Both the position numbers and the translations under genes were made by a program. From the NCBI RefSeq assembly GCF_900142575.1, contig NZ_FRBI01000029.1, positions 1-64,000 of the forward strand: a stretch of 64,000 nt of DNA. The letters run 5' to 3'. The stretch comes from Actinacidiphila paucisporea (lineage in GTDB: Bacteria > Actinomycetota > Actinomycetes > Streptomycetales > Streptomycetaceae). The notes beneath the pieces were generated by a model that had not been told where the DNA came from, did no database searches, and was given only the letters and a program-made list of their open reading frames with translations. Positions 16,273 through 27,713 of the stretch are shown piece by piece (position 1 is the first letter of the stretch; each line of letters opens with the position of its first letter).

Positions 16273-17135
16273 GCGGAGCCCCCGCGCCGGCCGCGTCCCC
16301 CACGCCGTCCTCCTCTTCCTCCGGATCCTCCTCTTCAGGTTCTGCCGGGCCGGCGGCTGCCGACTCGGGCGCCACGGTGGCACCCGCCTCCCTGGTGAAC
16401 CCGGCGGCGGGCACCGACCACGCGGGCGACCCGGTGGCGCCGAACGCCGGCCTGTGGAATATCGCCAACCTGCTGACCATGACCCGACTGGTGCTGGTCC
16501 CCGGCTTCGTGCTGCTGCTGGTGCACGGCGACGGGCACGACCCGAAATGGCGCTCCTTCGCCTGGGCCGCCTTCGCCATCGCGATGATCACCGACCTCTT
16601 CGACGGTGAGCTGGCCAGGCGCTACGGGCTGGTCACCGACTTCGGCAAGATCGCCGACCCGATCGCGGACAAGGCGATCATGGGCGCGGCCCTCGTCGGG
16701 CTGTCCGCGCTCGGCGACCTGCCGTGGTGGGTCACCGCCGTCATCCTCTTCCGCGAGCTGGGCATCACCCTGATGCGGTTCTGGGTGATCAGGCACGGCG
16801 TCATCCCGGCGAGCCGCGGCGGCAAGCTCAAGACGCTCACGCAGGGCATCGCCGTCGGCATGTACATCCTGGTGCTGACCGGCCCGCTGGCCAGCACCCG
16901 CGCCTGGCTGATGGCCCTCGCGGTGCTGCTCACGGTCGCGACCGGGTTCGACTACGTACGGCAGGCCGTCGTGCTGCGGCGGGCCGGCCTCGCCGCCGAG
17001 CGGGAGGCGGCGCAGGAGCCCGCGGGCTCGCCGCAGCCCGCGGCGTCCTCCGGGGCGAGCGCCGCTGACGGGGCCGCGACCGGCGGGCCCGCGACGGGGG
17101 GACCGGGCGCCGAGGGGCCGGAGCAGGGCGTATGA
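16269..17135 (+). CDS. pgsA: CDP-diacylglycerol--glycerol-3-phosphate phosphatidyltransferase
   Basis: This membrane enzyme makes phosphatidylglycerol phosphate from CDP-diacylglycerol and glycerol 3-phosphate. The CDP-alcohol phosphotransferase signature D-x2-DG-x2-AR-x8-G-x3-D-x3-D is complete, running from DLFDGELARR to IADPIADK at about residues 107-132. Several hydrophobic segments follow (roughly 75-95, 130-160, 195-235). The 288-residue protein has a non-conserved Ser/Pro/Ala-rich N-terminal tail of ~60 residues and an Ala/Gly-rich C-terminal tail. It overlaps rimO by 4 bases upstream and cinA by 4 bases downstream, which indicates translational coupling. pgsA-cinA-clgR is a conserved actinobacterial order. 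Confidence 0.94.
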   Translation: MSGAPAPAASPTPSSSSSGSSSSGSAGPAAADSGATVAPASLVNPAAGTDHAGDPVAPNAGLWNIANLLTMTRLVLVPGFVLLLVHGDGHDPKWRSFAWAAFAIAMITDLFDGELARRYGLVTDFGKIADPIADKAIMGAALVGLSALGDLPWWVTAVILFRELGITLMRFWVIRHGVIPASRGGKLKTLTQGIAVGMYILVLTGPLASTRAWLMALAVLLTVATGFDYVRQAVVLRRAGLAAEREAAQEPAGSPQPAASSGASAADGAATGGPATGGPGAEGPEQGV

Positions 17136-17617
17136 CGGGCGGCGCCGCGGCCGAGGTGCTGCGGCTGCTGGAGCTGCGGGGGGACACGCTCGCGGTCGCG
17201 GAGTCGCTGACCGGCGGTCTGCTGGCCGCCGAGCTGACCGGGGTGCCGGGCGCGTCCCGCACCTTTCGGGGGTCGGTGACCGCCTACGCGACCGCGCTCA
17301 AGCACGAGCTGCTCGGCGTGGACGCTGCGCTGCTCGCCGAGCGGGGCGCGGTGGACGCGCAGGTGGCGCGCGAGATGGCCGAGGGCGTACGCCGCAGGCT
17401 CGGCGCGGACTGGGGAGCCGCCACCACAGGCGTGGCGGGTCCCGAACCGCAGGACGGCCGGCCGGTGGGCACCGTTTTCGTGGCGGTGGCCGGTCCGGGC
17501 GGGGTCGCCGAGGTCGCGGAGCTGCGGCTGAGCGGGGACCGGACCGCGATCCGCCGGGCGTCGGTCGCGGCCGTCGTCGATCAGCTGCTCGAACAGCTTC
17601 GGAAGGTCTGCGAATAA
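17132..17617 (+). CDS. cinA: CinA-family nicotinamide-nucleotide amidohydrolase (PncC)
   Basis: This 161-residue protein corresponds to the C-terminal CinA domain alone, the PncC form that deamidates nicotinamide mononucleotide in NAD salvage. The family motifs are visible: AVAESLTGGLLAAELT near residue 22, FRGSVTAYA near 46, and the GVAGPEPQDGRPVGTVFVA loop near 100-118. It begins inside the pgsA stop codon (ATGA). The N-terminal molybdopterin-binding-like half found in longer CinA proteins is absent, as is common in actinobacteria. Confidence 0.93.
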   Translation: MTGGAAAEVLRLLELRGDTLAVAESLTGGLLAAELTGVPGASRTFRGSVTAYATALKHELLGVDAALLAERGAVDAQVAREMAEGVRRRLGADWGAATTGVAGPEPQDGRPVGTVFVAVAGPGGVAEVAELRLSGDRTAIRRASVAAVVDQLLEQLRKVCE

Positions 17618-17650
17618 CCGGCCCGGCGTGCGTTCGGCGGCCGCAGGCAG

Positions 17651-17676
17651 GGAAGAACACCAAGGGGCGGGTTGTT
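17651..17676 (+). promoter_or_regulatory. SigR (ECF)-type promoter upstream of clgR
   Basis: GGAAG (17651-17655) and GTT (17674-17676) are separated by exactly 18 bases. This matches the SigR consensus GGAAT-N18-GTT at all but one base. It lies 106 bases before the clgR start. SigR (thiol stress) control of clgR is reported for Streptomyces, and SigH control for Corynebacterium, which supports the reading. Confidence 0.6.
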
Positions 17677-17781
17677 TGCAGCCCTGAGTGAACACGTCTT
17701 TGCTCCCCGCACGGCCGGTGCCCGAGGCGGTACGGTGGGGCGAGAAGGATGCGGTACCGCGATCCGAGGAGGGAGCCACCG

Positions 17782-18183
17782 ATGATTCTGCTCCGTCGCC
17801 TGCTGGGTGACGTGCTGCGTCGGCAGCGCCAGCGCCAGGGCCGCACCCTGCGCGAGGTCTCCTCGTCCGCCCGGGTCTCGCTCGGCTATCTGTCGGAGGT
17901 CGAGAGGGGGCAGAAGGAGGCGTCCTCCGAACTGCTCTCGGCGATCTGCGACGCCCTGGACGTGCCGATGTCCGAGGTGATGCGTGAGGTCAGCGACGAT
18001 CTGTCGCTCGCCGAGCTGGCACAGTCCGCGGCGTCCGAGGCCACTGCCGCACCGATGAGGCCGCTGCTCGGCAGCGTCACATCGGTCACATCGGTGACGT
18101 CCGTCGCGTCCACCCCGGACGAACGGATCACCATCAAGGCACCGAAGAAGTCCGCGGAAACCGTGGACGTCGTCGCCGCCTGA
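17782..18183 (+). CDS. clgR: ClgR, activator of clp and lon protease genes
   Basis: This 133-residue transcriptional activator controls ATP-dependent protease genes in actinobacteria. An XRE-type HTH covers residues 5-70 (LRRQRQRQGRTLREVSSSA then SLGYLSEVERGQKEASSEL). A short linker contains the direct repeat TSVTSVTSV. The C-terminus ends Asp-Val-Val-Ala-Ala; terminal alanines of this kind target ClgR and PopR to Clp proteolysis in streptomycetes. ATG 17782 is chosen over the upstream ATG 17749 because AGGAGG lies 9 bases before it. Position after pgsA-cinA is the conserved clgR position. A SigR-type promoter stands upstream. Confidence 0.92.
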   Translation: MILLRRLLGDVLRRQRQRQGRTLREVSSSARVSLGYLSEVERGQKEASSELLSAICDALDVPMSEVMREVSDDLSLAELAQSAASEATAAPMRPLLGSVTSVTSVTSVASTPDERITIKAPKKSAETVDVVAA

Positions 18184-18225
18184 TGTCCGGCCGCCATCCC
18201 GTGCGGCGGCGGATCTGCTTTTGCC

Positions 18226-18251
18226 GTGTTCCAAACGGCGAGGCAGGGTAG
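18226..18251 (+). promoter_or_regulatory. Possible SigB-type promoter of dps
   Basis: GTGTT (18226-18230) and GGGTAG (18246-18251) are 15 bases apart, resembling the general-stress SigB consensus GTTT-N14-16-GGGTA. It lies about 75 bases upstream of the dps start. The -35 has one mismatch, so confidence is limited. Confidence 0.38.
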
Positions 18252-18324
18252 GCGAAGAAGGTCCGATCATGGCCGCAAAGGGTCATATCGGATCCGATCG
18301 CGTCGATCCGCAGGGAGAACCCGC

Positions 18325-18795
18325 ATGAGTGTCGTGAAGAGCCCTCTGTCCGAACAGGACCGCAAGGCCGTGGGAGACGCCCTCCAGGGCGCGCTGGTCG
18401 ACCTTCTCGACCTGTCGCTGCTCGCCAAGCAGGTCCACTGGAATGTGGTGGGACCGCGCTTCCGCTCCGTCCACCTCCAGCTCGACGAGGTCGTCGACAG
18501 CGCGCGTACGCACGCCGACACCGTCGCCGAGCGCGCCTCGGCCATCGGCGTCTCGGCCGACGGCCGCGCCGGAACCGTCGCCAAGACCAGCGGCATCGAC
18601 ACGGTGACCGACGGCTGGGTCAAGGACACCGAGGTCGTCGAGATCATGGTGGCCGCGCTGGGCGCCGTCATCACCCGTCTGCGTGAACGCATCGAGCTGA
18701 CCGAGAAGCCCGACCCGGTCTCCCAGGACATCCTGATCGGCGTCGCCCGCGACCTCGAGAAGGCTCATTGGATGTTCCAGGCCGAGAACGTCTGA
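18325..18795 (+). CDS. dps: Dps-family ferritin-like DNA-protection protein
   Basis: Dps dodecamers oxidise and store iron and compact DNA under stress. The 156-residue sequence carries the family signature around residues 35-75: LLAKQVHWNVVGPRF with the ferroxidase His, then LQLDEVVDSARTHADTVAER with the acidic ligands. Only a short N-terminal tail precedes the helix bundle. ATG 18325 has AGGGAG 7 bases upstream; the longer frame from 18226 is rejected. By gene order it matches what I recall as dpsC of S. coelicolor, but the tail lengths were not compared. A hairpin follows the stop. Confidence 0.93.
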   Translation: MSVVKSPLSEQDRKAVGDALQGALVDLLDLSLLAKQVHWNVVGPRFRSVHLQLDEVVDSARTHADTVAERASAIGVSADGRAGTVAKTSGIDTVTDGWVKDTEVVEIMVAALGAVITRLRERIELTEKPDPVSQDILIGVARDLEKAHWMFQAENV

Positions 18796-18847
18796 CCTGT
18801 CCGCTCGCTCGTTTGTTTGTGCTCCGGCACCGAAAGTACGGGCACCA

Positions 18848-18872
18848 CGGGGGCCGCCGCGTGCGGCCCCCG
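18848..18872 (+). terminator. Hairpin after dps
   Basis: CGGGGGCCGC (18848-18857) pairs perfectly with GCGGCCCCCG (18863-18872) around a 5-base loop. There is no T run. It lies between dps and the next gene and is a plausible terminator or RNA-stabilising stem. Confidence 0.55.
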
Positions 18873-18901
18873 CCGCGAACTCGGGGTCAGAGGAGGCGGC
18901 C

Positions 18902-19210
18902 ATGCGTGCGCTTCAGGAAGTCCCGGCAGTCCCTTCCGGCCCTAGCGTCGCACCAGCGTCGCCGCCGTCGTCCTCGTCTTCGGTGGGATCCCGACGGCGT
19001 GCGGTGCGCTGCGTCATCGGAGTGATCGGCGGGGTGCTGTGGTGGGGCTCGCTGCTGTGGCTCGCGATACGCCCCGAGGCGGTCGGCCCGTGGCAGGGCG
19101 TACTGGCCGCGGGCGGCTGGAGTCTCGGCCTGATACCGCTGCACGCCGTGCCCGTAGGCATCCGGCGCACCCGCGCGACCCGGGCCCCGGACGGCGTCAC
19201 CGCCGCCTGA
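18902..19210 (+). CDS. Small two-span membrane protein, function unknown
   Basis: I do not recognise this 102-residue protein. A Pro/Ser-rich N-terminus is followed by two hydrophobic segments (about 34-56, AVRCVIGVIGGVLWWGSLLW; about 63-85, WQGVLAAGGWSLGLIPLHAV) and an Arg-rich C-terminus. The predicted topology is both ends in the cytoplasm. ATG 18902 has a strong GAGGAGG just upstream, which is the best evidence that it is real. It converges on nei, 14 bases away. Confidence 0.65.
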   Translation: MRALQEVPAVPSGPSVAPASPPSSSSSVGSRRRAVRCVIGVIGGVLWWGSLLWLAIRPEAVGPWQGVLAAGGWSLGLIPLHAVPVGIRRTRATRAPDGVTAA

Positions 19211-19224
19211 GGCCCGGGCCCCGG

Positions 19225-20025
19225 TTACCGGGTGGGCACCGGCCCGCGCTGGCACCGTGGGCACCAGTACGCCACCCGCCGCTGCTCCGCCGGGCCGTGC
19301 TCGCCGACCCTGACCGGGGTGCCGCAGCGCAGGCACGGCCGGTTCGCCCGGCCATACACCCAGTGCGTACGCCCGCGCCGCGTGTCCCCGGTCGTCACGT
19401 GGCCGGGCCGGGACTTGTTGGCCTCCAGCAGCCGCTTGGCCAGCGCCACCAGTTTGTCCGGGGCGGTGACCTCACCGAAGGGCGTCCAGGGGGTCACCCC
19501 GCGCAGAAAGCACAGCTCGGCCACGTAGACATTGCCGATCCCGGCGAGATTGCGCTGGTCCAGCAGGGCCTCGCCCACCGGCCGCTCCGGCGCGCCCGCC
19601 AGCCGGTCAAGCGCCGCCGCCGCATCCCATCCCGGCCCGAGCAGATCGGGCCCGAGATGCCCGACCACCTGTGACTCCTCCGCGGTGGGCAGCAGTTCGA
19701 GAACCGGCAGCCGATAGCCGACCGCGGTCCTCGCCTCGTTCCCGAGCACTGCCCGTACCTGGTGCTCGGCCCCGCCGCGCCACTGCTCCCCGGGCGCGTA
19801 CAGGTGCCAGGAACCGTCCATCCGCAGATGCGAATGCAGCGTCAGGCCGCCCTCCAGCCGCGCCATCAGATGCTTCCCGCGGGCCGCGACCTCCACCACC
19901 TGCCGCCCCACCAGCTCCACCGTGGCCAACTGCGGCACCCGCAACTCCGCCCGCACCAACGGCCGCCCGGCCAACGCCGCATCCAGCCGCTGAGCGGTCA
20001 GCCACACCGTGTCTCCTTCAGGCAC
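19225..20025 (-). CDS. nei: Fpg/Nei family DNA glycosylase-AP lyase
   Basis: This base-excision repair enzyme removes oxidised bases. The 266-residue protein starts at GTG 20025 so that, after Met removal, the catalytic N-terminal Pro-Glu (PEGDTVWLTAQRL) is exposed; this is why upstream starts are rejected. The helix-two-turn-helix region contains LLDQRNLAGIGNVYVAELCF near residue 160. The C-terminal zinc finger is intact (CLRCGTP then YWCPRCQ). PEGDT rather than PELPE points to endonuclease VIII-like Nei instead of MutM. A 681-bp non-coding stretch separates it from lhr upstream. Confidence 0.93.
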   Translation of the reverse strand: MPEGDTVWLTAQRLDAALAGRPLVRAELRVPQLATVELVGRQVVEVAARGKHLMARLEGGLTLHSHLRMDGSWHLYAPGEQWRGGAEHQVRAVLGNEARTAVGYRLPVLELLPTAEESQVVGHLGPDLLGPGWDAAAALDRLAGAPERPVGEALLDQRNLAGIGNVYVAELCFLRGVTPWTPFGEVTAPDKLVALAKRLLEANKSRPGHVTTGDTRRGRTHWVYGRANRPCLRCGTPVRVGEHGPAEQRRVAYWCPRCQRGPVPTR

Positions 20026-20099
20026 CCCCCCATCATGCCGCCCCCACGATCCCCTCGCGCCGGGGGGCAACGCCTGACCCCCGCCCTCCGCGCGGACCC

Positions 20100-20342
20100 G
20101 CGGCTGTCCGGCCACGACCGCGTGCGACGACGGCCCGCCACCATCTCGCCCCGCGGCGCGGCGCGCGGCTGTGCGGCCACGACCGCCGTGCGACGACGGA
20201 CCGCCACCATCGCACCCCCCGGCGCGGCGCGCGGCTGTGCGGGCCAGGCTGCCGAGCGGCGACGACCGTCACCGTCCTGCGGGCTACGCGGCTGAGCGGC
20301 TGAGCGGACACGACCGTGGTGTGGCGACGCATCGCCACCACC
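20100..20342. repeat. Degenerate ~65-bp tandem repeat, about four units
   Basis: Units begin with GCGGCTG at 20100, 20165, 20231 and 20288, so the spacing is 65, 66 and 57 bases. The first two are nearly identical, sharing GGCCACGACCG, GTGCGACGACGG and CCGCCACCATC blocks. The third and fourth are decayed but keep CGACCGT and CGCCACCA pieces. The last unit runs into the inverted repeat at 20343. Confidence 0.8.
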
Positions 20343-20475
20343 CCAGGGGCGCGGGGAACTGCGTGCCCAGCCCACCACCGGGGTGCGGGTTGCCACCGAC
20401 CAGAAGGGGCTGTTGCTGTCACATCCGGACCACCGGCCGGTGGCCGGCTGGGCGCGCAGTTCCCCGCGCCCCTGG
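20343..20475. repeat. Long inverted repeat, Streptomyces intergenic palindromic element
   Basis: Two 29-base arms (20343-20371 and 20447-20475) are reverse complements except for one base. They contain CAGGGGCGCGGGGAACTGCG and its complement. The 75-base interior holds a second palindrome, CCACCGGCCGGTGG. The arm sequence is one I know as a dispersed intergenic repeat in many Streptomyces genomes. It could act as a terminator for lhr, or as an mRNA-stabilising stem. Confidence 0.8.
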
Positions 20476-20706
20476 CGGGACCCAGCGACGCAGCCGCGGC
20501 GCTTGCCGGGTGTGCCCCGGAGAGTGAGGCACTTCGGGCCCGCCAGGGCATGTGCGCGGGGGCGCCCTGGTGGCCACGGCACCCCCCGCCGGGGGAAGCA
20601 GGGCCGCGCCCGGCGTACCGCTGTGGGGCGCGGGCACCCTCGCAGGGGAAGCCGGACCCGGGGCGCGCCCGGAGTCCAAGCGGCACCCCGCAGGGGACCG
20701 CGGGGG

Positions 20707-25362
<4,656 letters not shown>

Positions 25363-25453
25363 GCCACCATCCTGCCTCGCCGGACCGACAGCGCGCTGAG
25401 CCGGAATCGCGACCTGTGGATAACTCCTGGCGCGGTCACGCCACAATGGCCTC

Positions 25454-26302
25454 ATGACGCCGCGCGAGCAGGCAAGACACTGGGAGCACCCGGCGCTGCC
25501 GGGGGTGGACCTGCTGCGGGCCCGCTACGTCCGGCACACCTTCCCCCGGCATGCTCATGACGGCTACGTGATCGCCGCGGTCACCGGGGGAGTGGAGGGC
25601 ATCGGCCTGCCGGACGGGGCCGAGCGGGCCGGTGCGGGCGGTGTCGTGCTGATCAACCCCGGGACACCGCACTCCGCGTACGCGGGCACCGAGGAGGGGT
25701 GGGCCTACCGCGTCCTTTACCCCGCCCCGCAGGTGGTCGCCGCGGTGGCCGCCGACCTCTTCGGTTCGCGCGGCACCCCGGCCTTCGACGCCACCGTCGT
25801 GCACGACCCCGTCACGGCCCGGATGATCGCCGACGTCCACACGGCGGCCGAGAGCGACAACGCGCTCGCGGCCGACACGTGCCTGCGGCTCCTGCTGGCC
25901 CGCCTGCTCGCTCGGCACGGATCCGTGCCCGCCGCGGCCGGCGGCCGCGCGGGCGGACAGGCCGTCGCCGCCCGCGCCCGCGACCTGCTGGCGGCCCGGC
26001 TGGCGGAGCCCCCCAGTCTGGAACAGCTCGCCACCGAGTTCGGCACCAGCCCCTTCGCCCTGCTGCGGGCGTTCAAGTCCGTCTACGGGCTGCCCCCGCA
26101 CGCCTGGCTGACCGGCGAGCGCGTCAAGGAGGCCCGCCGGCTGCTGGACGCCGGCGTCGCGCCCGCGAGCGCCGCGACCGCCGTCGGCTTCACCGACCAG
26201 TCGCACCTCACCCGCCACTTCACCCGGATCGTCGGCGTCCCGCCAGGGGCGTACCAGCGCGAGCGCAAGAACGTACAAGACCCGCCGGTCGCCCGTTCCT
26301 AG
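25454..26302 (+). CDS. AraC family transcriptional regulator
   Basis: The 282-residue protein has an N-terminal cupin-like AraC-binding domain (about 25-110; HTFPRHAHDGYVIAAVTGG and INPGTPHSAYAG). The C-terminal double HTH spans about 180-275 (LEQLATEFGTSPFALLRAFK, then AATAVGFTDQSHLTRHFTRI). It is divergent from lhr and sits 9 bases before azlC, so it probably controls the azlCD exporter genes, perhaps in response to an amino acid. ATG 25454 follows a CACAAT at 25442-25447 by only 6 bases, which suggests a leaderless mRNA. Confidence 0.9.
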   Translation: MTPREQARHWEHPALPGVDLLRARYVRHTFPRHAHDGYVIAAVTGGVEGIGLPDGAERAGAGGVVLINPGTPHSAYAGTEEGWAYRVLYPAPQVVAAVAADLFGSRGTPAFDATVVHDPVTARMIADVHTAAESDNALAADTCLRLLLARLLARHGSVPAAAGGRAGGQAVAARARDLLAARLAEPPSLEQLATEFGTSPFALLRAFKSVYGLPPHAWLTGERVKEARRLLDAGVAPASAATAVGFTDQSHLTRHFTRIVGVPPGAYQRERKNVQDPPVARS

Positions 26303-26311
26303 CCTGGGCGC

Positions 26312-27073
26312 ATGACCGCACCGCCGATACCTGACAGAGCCGCTGACCAGCCGCCGTCCCCCTCCCCGTCCCGCTCACGCGTGGTCCGCGACGCCCTCGG
26401 TGTCGGGGTGGCCGTGGGGCTGTCCGGTTTCGCCTTCGGCGTCACCTCGGCCGGCGCCGGGCTCACGGTGGCGCAGAGCTGCGCGCTGTCGCTGCTGGTC
26501 TTCACCGGCGCCTCCCAGTTCGCCCTGGTCAGTGCGCTCGGCGCGGGCGGTAACCCCCTCGCGGCAGCGGCCGGCGCGTTCTTCCTCGGCGCACGCAACG
26601 CCTTCTACGGGCTGCGGCTCTCCGGGCTGCTGCGGCTGCCTGCGGCGGTGCGCCCGCTGGCCGCGCAATGGGTCATCGACGAGACCTCGGCGGTGGCGCT
26701 CGCCCAGCGGGACCGGGCCGCCGCCAGGCTCGGCTTCACCGTGACCGGCGCGAGTCTTTACGCGCTGTGGAATCTCACCACCCTGCTCGGAGCGCTGGGC
26801 GCCTCCGCGCTCGGCGACCCGGCGGCCTGGGGCCTGGACGCGGCCGGTCCTGCCGTCTTCCTCGCCCTGCTGGCCCCCATGGTCAAAGGCCGTACCGAAC
26901 GCGCCGTGGCGGCGCTCGCCGTGCTCCTCGCACTGGCCGGGCTGCCGCTGCTGCCCGCCGGGGTGCCGGTGCTGGTCGCCGCTCTCGCCGCGCCGCTGGT
27001 GCTGGCGGGCAGCCGGTGGACCAGGAGAGGCACCGCGGCGGCCGGTCCGGAACAGCGTGAGGCGCGGCGATGA
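26312..27073 (+). CDS. azlC: AzlC family branched-chain amino acid exporter, large subunit
   Basis: AzlC is the larger membrane subunit of the AzlCD exporter for branched-chain amino acids. The 253-residue protein has about seven hydrophobic segments. The AzlC hallmark region is present: LLVFTGASQFALVSALGAG near residue 65-83 and FFLGARNAFYGLRLS near 90-104, followed by QWVIDETSAVAL. The first ~25 residues are a Pro/Ser-rich cytoplasmic tail. The start ATG 26312 lies 9 bases after the araC stop; its end overlaps azlD by ATGA. Confidence 0.92.
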   Translation: MTAPPIPDRAADQPPSPSPSRSRVVRDALGVGVAVGLSGFAFGVTSAGAGLTVAQSCALSLLVFTGASQFALVSALGAGGNPLAAAAGAFFLGARNAFYGLRLSGLLRLPAAVRPLAAQWVIDETSAVALAQRDRAAARLGFTVTGASLYALWNLTTLLGALGASALGDPAAWGLDAAGPAVFLALLAPMVKGRTERAVAALAVLLALAGLPLLPAGVPVLVAALAAPLVLAGSRWTRRGTAAAGPEQREARR

Positions 27074-27396
27074 GCCCTGACGCCCGCACCTGGACGGCGA
27101 TCACCGTGACGGCGGCGGGCTGCTACGCGGTGAAACTGCTCGGCCTGTCGGTACCAGCGGGGCTGCTGGAAAGACCGCTGGTCAAACGGCTCGCGGCCCT
27201 GGTGCCGATCGCGCTGCTCGCGGCGCTCACCGCGCTGCAGACCTTCGGCACCGACAAGCCGGGGTTCACCGTCGACGCACGCGCCGCCGGACTCGCCGCC
27301 GCCTGGGTGGCGGTGCTGCTGCGGGCGCCCTTCCTGGTGGTGATCGCGGCGGCGGTTCTCGTCACCGCGGGCCTGCGGGCACTGTCCGGCGTGTGA
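27070..27396 (+). CDS. azlD: AzlD family branched-chain amino acid exporter, small subunit
   Basis: The 108-residue protein has four hydrophobic segments and the AzlD pattern: TVTAAGCYAVKLLGLSVPAG near the N-terminus and LLRAPFLVVIAAAVLVTAGL at the C-terminus. Translational coupling with azlC through the ATGA overlap fits a two-subunit complex. Homologues in enterobacteria (YgaZH) export valine; substrate here is inferred from family only. Confidence 0.9.
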   Translation: MSPDARTWTAITVTAAGCYAVKLLGLSVPAGLLERPLVKRLAALVPIALLAALTALQTFGTDKPGFTVDARAAGLAAAWVAVLLRAPFLVVIAAAVLVTAGLRALSGV

Positions 27397-27443
27397 CGAA
27401 GGGCGGGCGGGATCCGCGCGGCGGGCGCGCGATACTGGCACCC

Positions 27444-27638
27444 ATGCGGTTGACGATTTTCTGGGAACGAATGCGCGCTCATTTCGGTGACGCCTACGCC
27501 GACTCCTTCGCACGGGACCATGTCATGGCCGAGCTGGGCGGGCGTACGGTCCACCAGGCGCTCGACGACGGCTGGGAGGTCAAGGACGTCTGGCGCGCGG
27601 TGTGCGCCGCCATGGACGTCCCCGCGACCCGCCGCTGA
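27444..27638 (+). CDS. DUF3046 domain protein
   Basis: A 64-residue protein fully covered by DUF3046 (MRLTIFWERMRAHFGDAYAD, then GRTVHQALDDGWEVKDVWRA). The family is found in actinobacteria and usually lies just upstream of recA, as here. Function is unknown. ATG 27444 is chosen because it gives the family N-terminus; the longer frame from GTG 27393 overlaps azlD. It shows no membrane segment or signal peptide. Confidence 0.88.
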   Translation: MRLTIFWERMRAHFGDAYADSFARDHVMAELGGRTVHQALDDGWEVKDVWRAVCAAMDVPATRR

Positions 27639-27713
27639 TCTGTCGCCGGACGGACGCCACGCCGCGTCCCTCCGGCGGCAGCGGACCGCGCCAGGGCACT
27701 CCCGCTGCGCCGA

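Larger units (their letters stand above)
20026..20706. other. 681-bp non-coding region between lhr and nei
   Basis: No convincing gene lies here; the long open frames have no ribosome site and the wrong codon bias. It contains a degenerate tandem repeat (20100-20342) and a long inverted repeat (20343-20475), listed separately. The part from 20476 to 20706 is GC-rich and contains the short repeated motif GGGGAAGC (about 20591 and 20646), with nothing else recognised. Confidence 0.6.
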
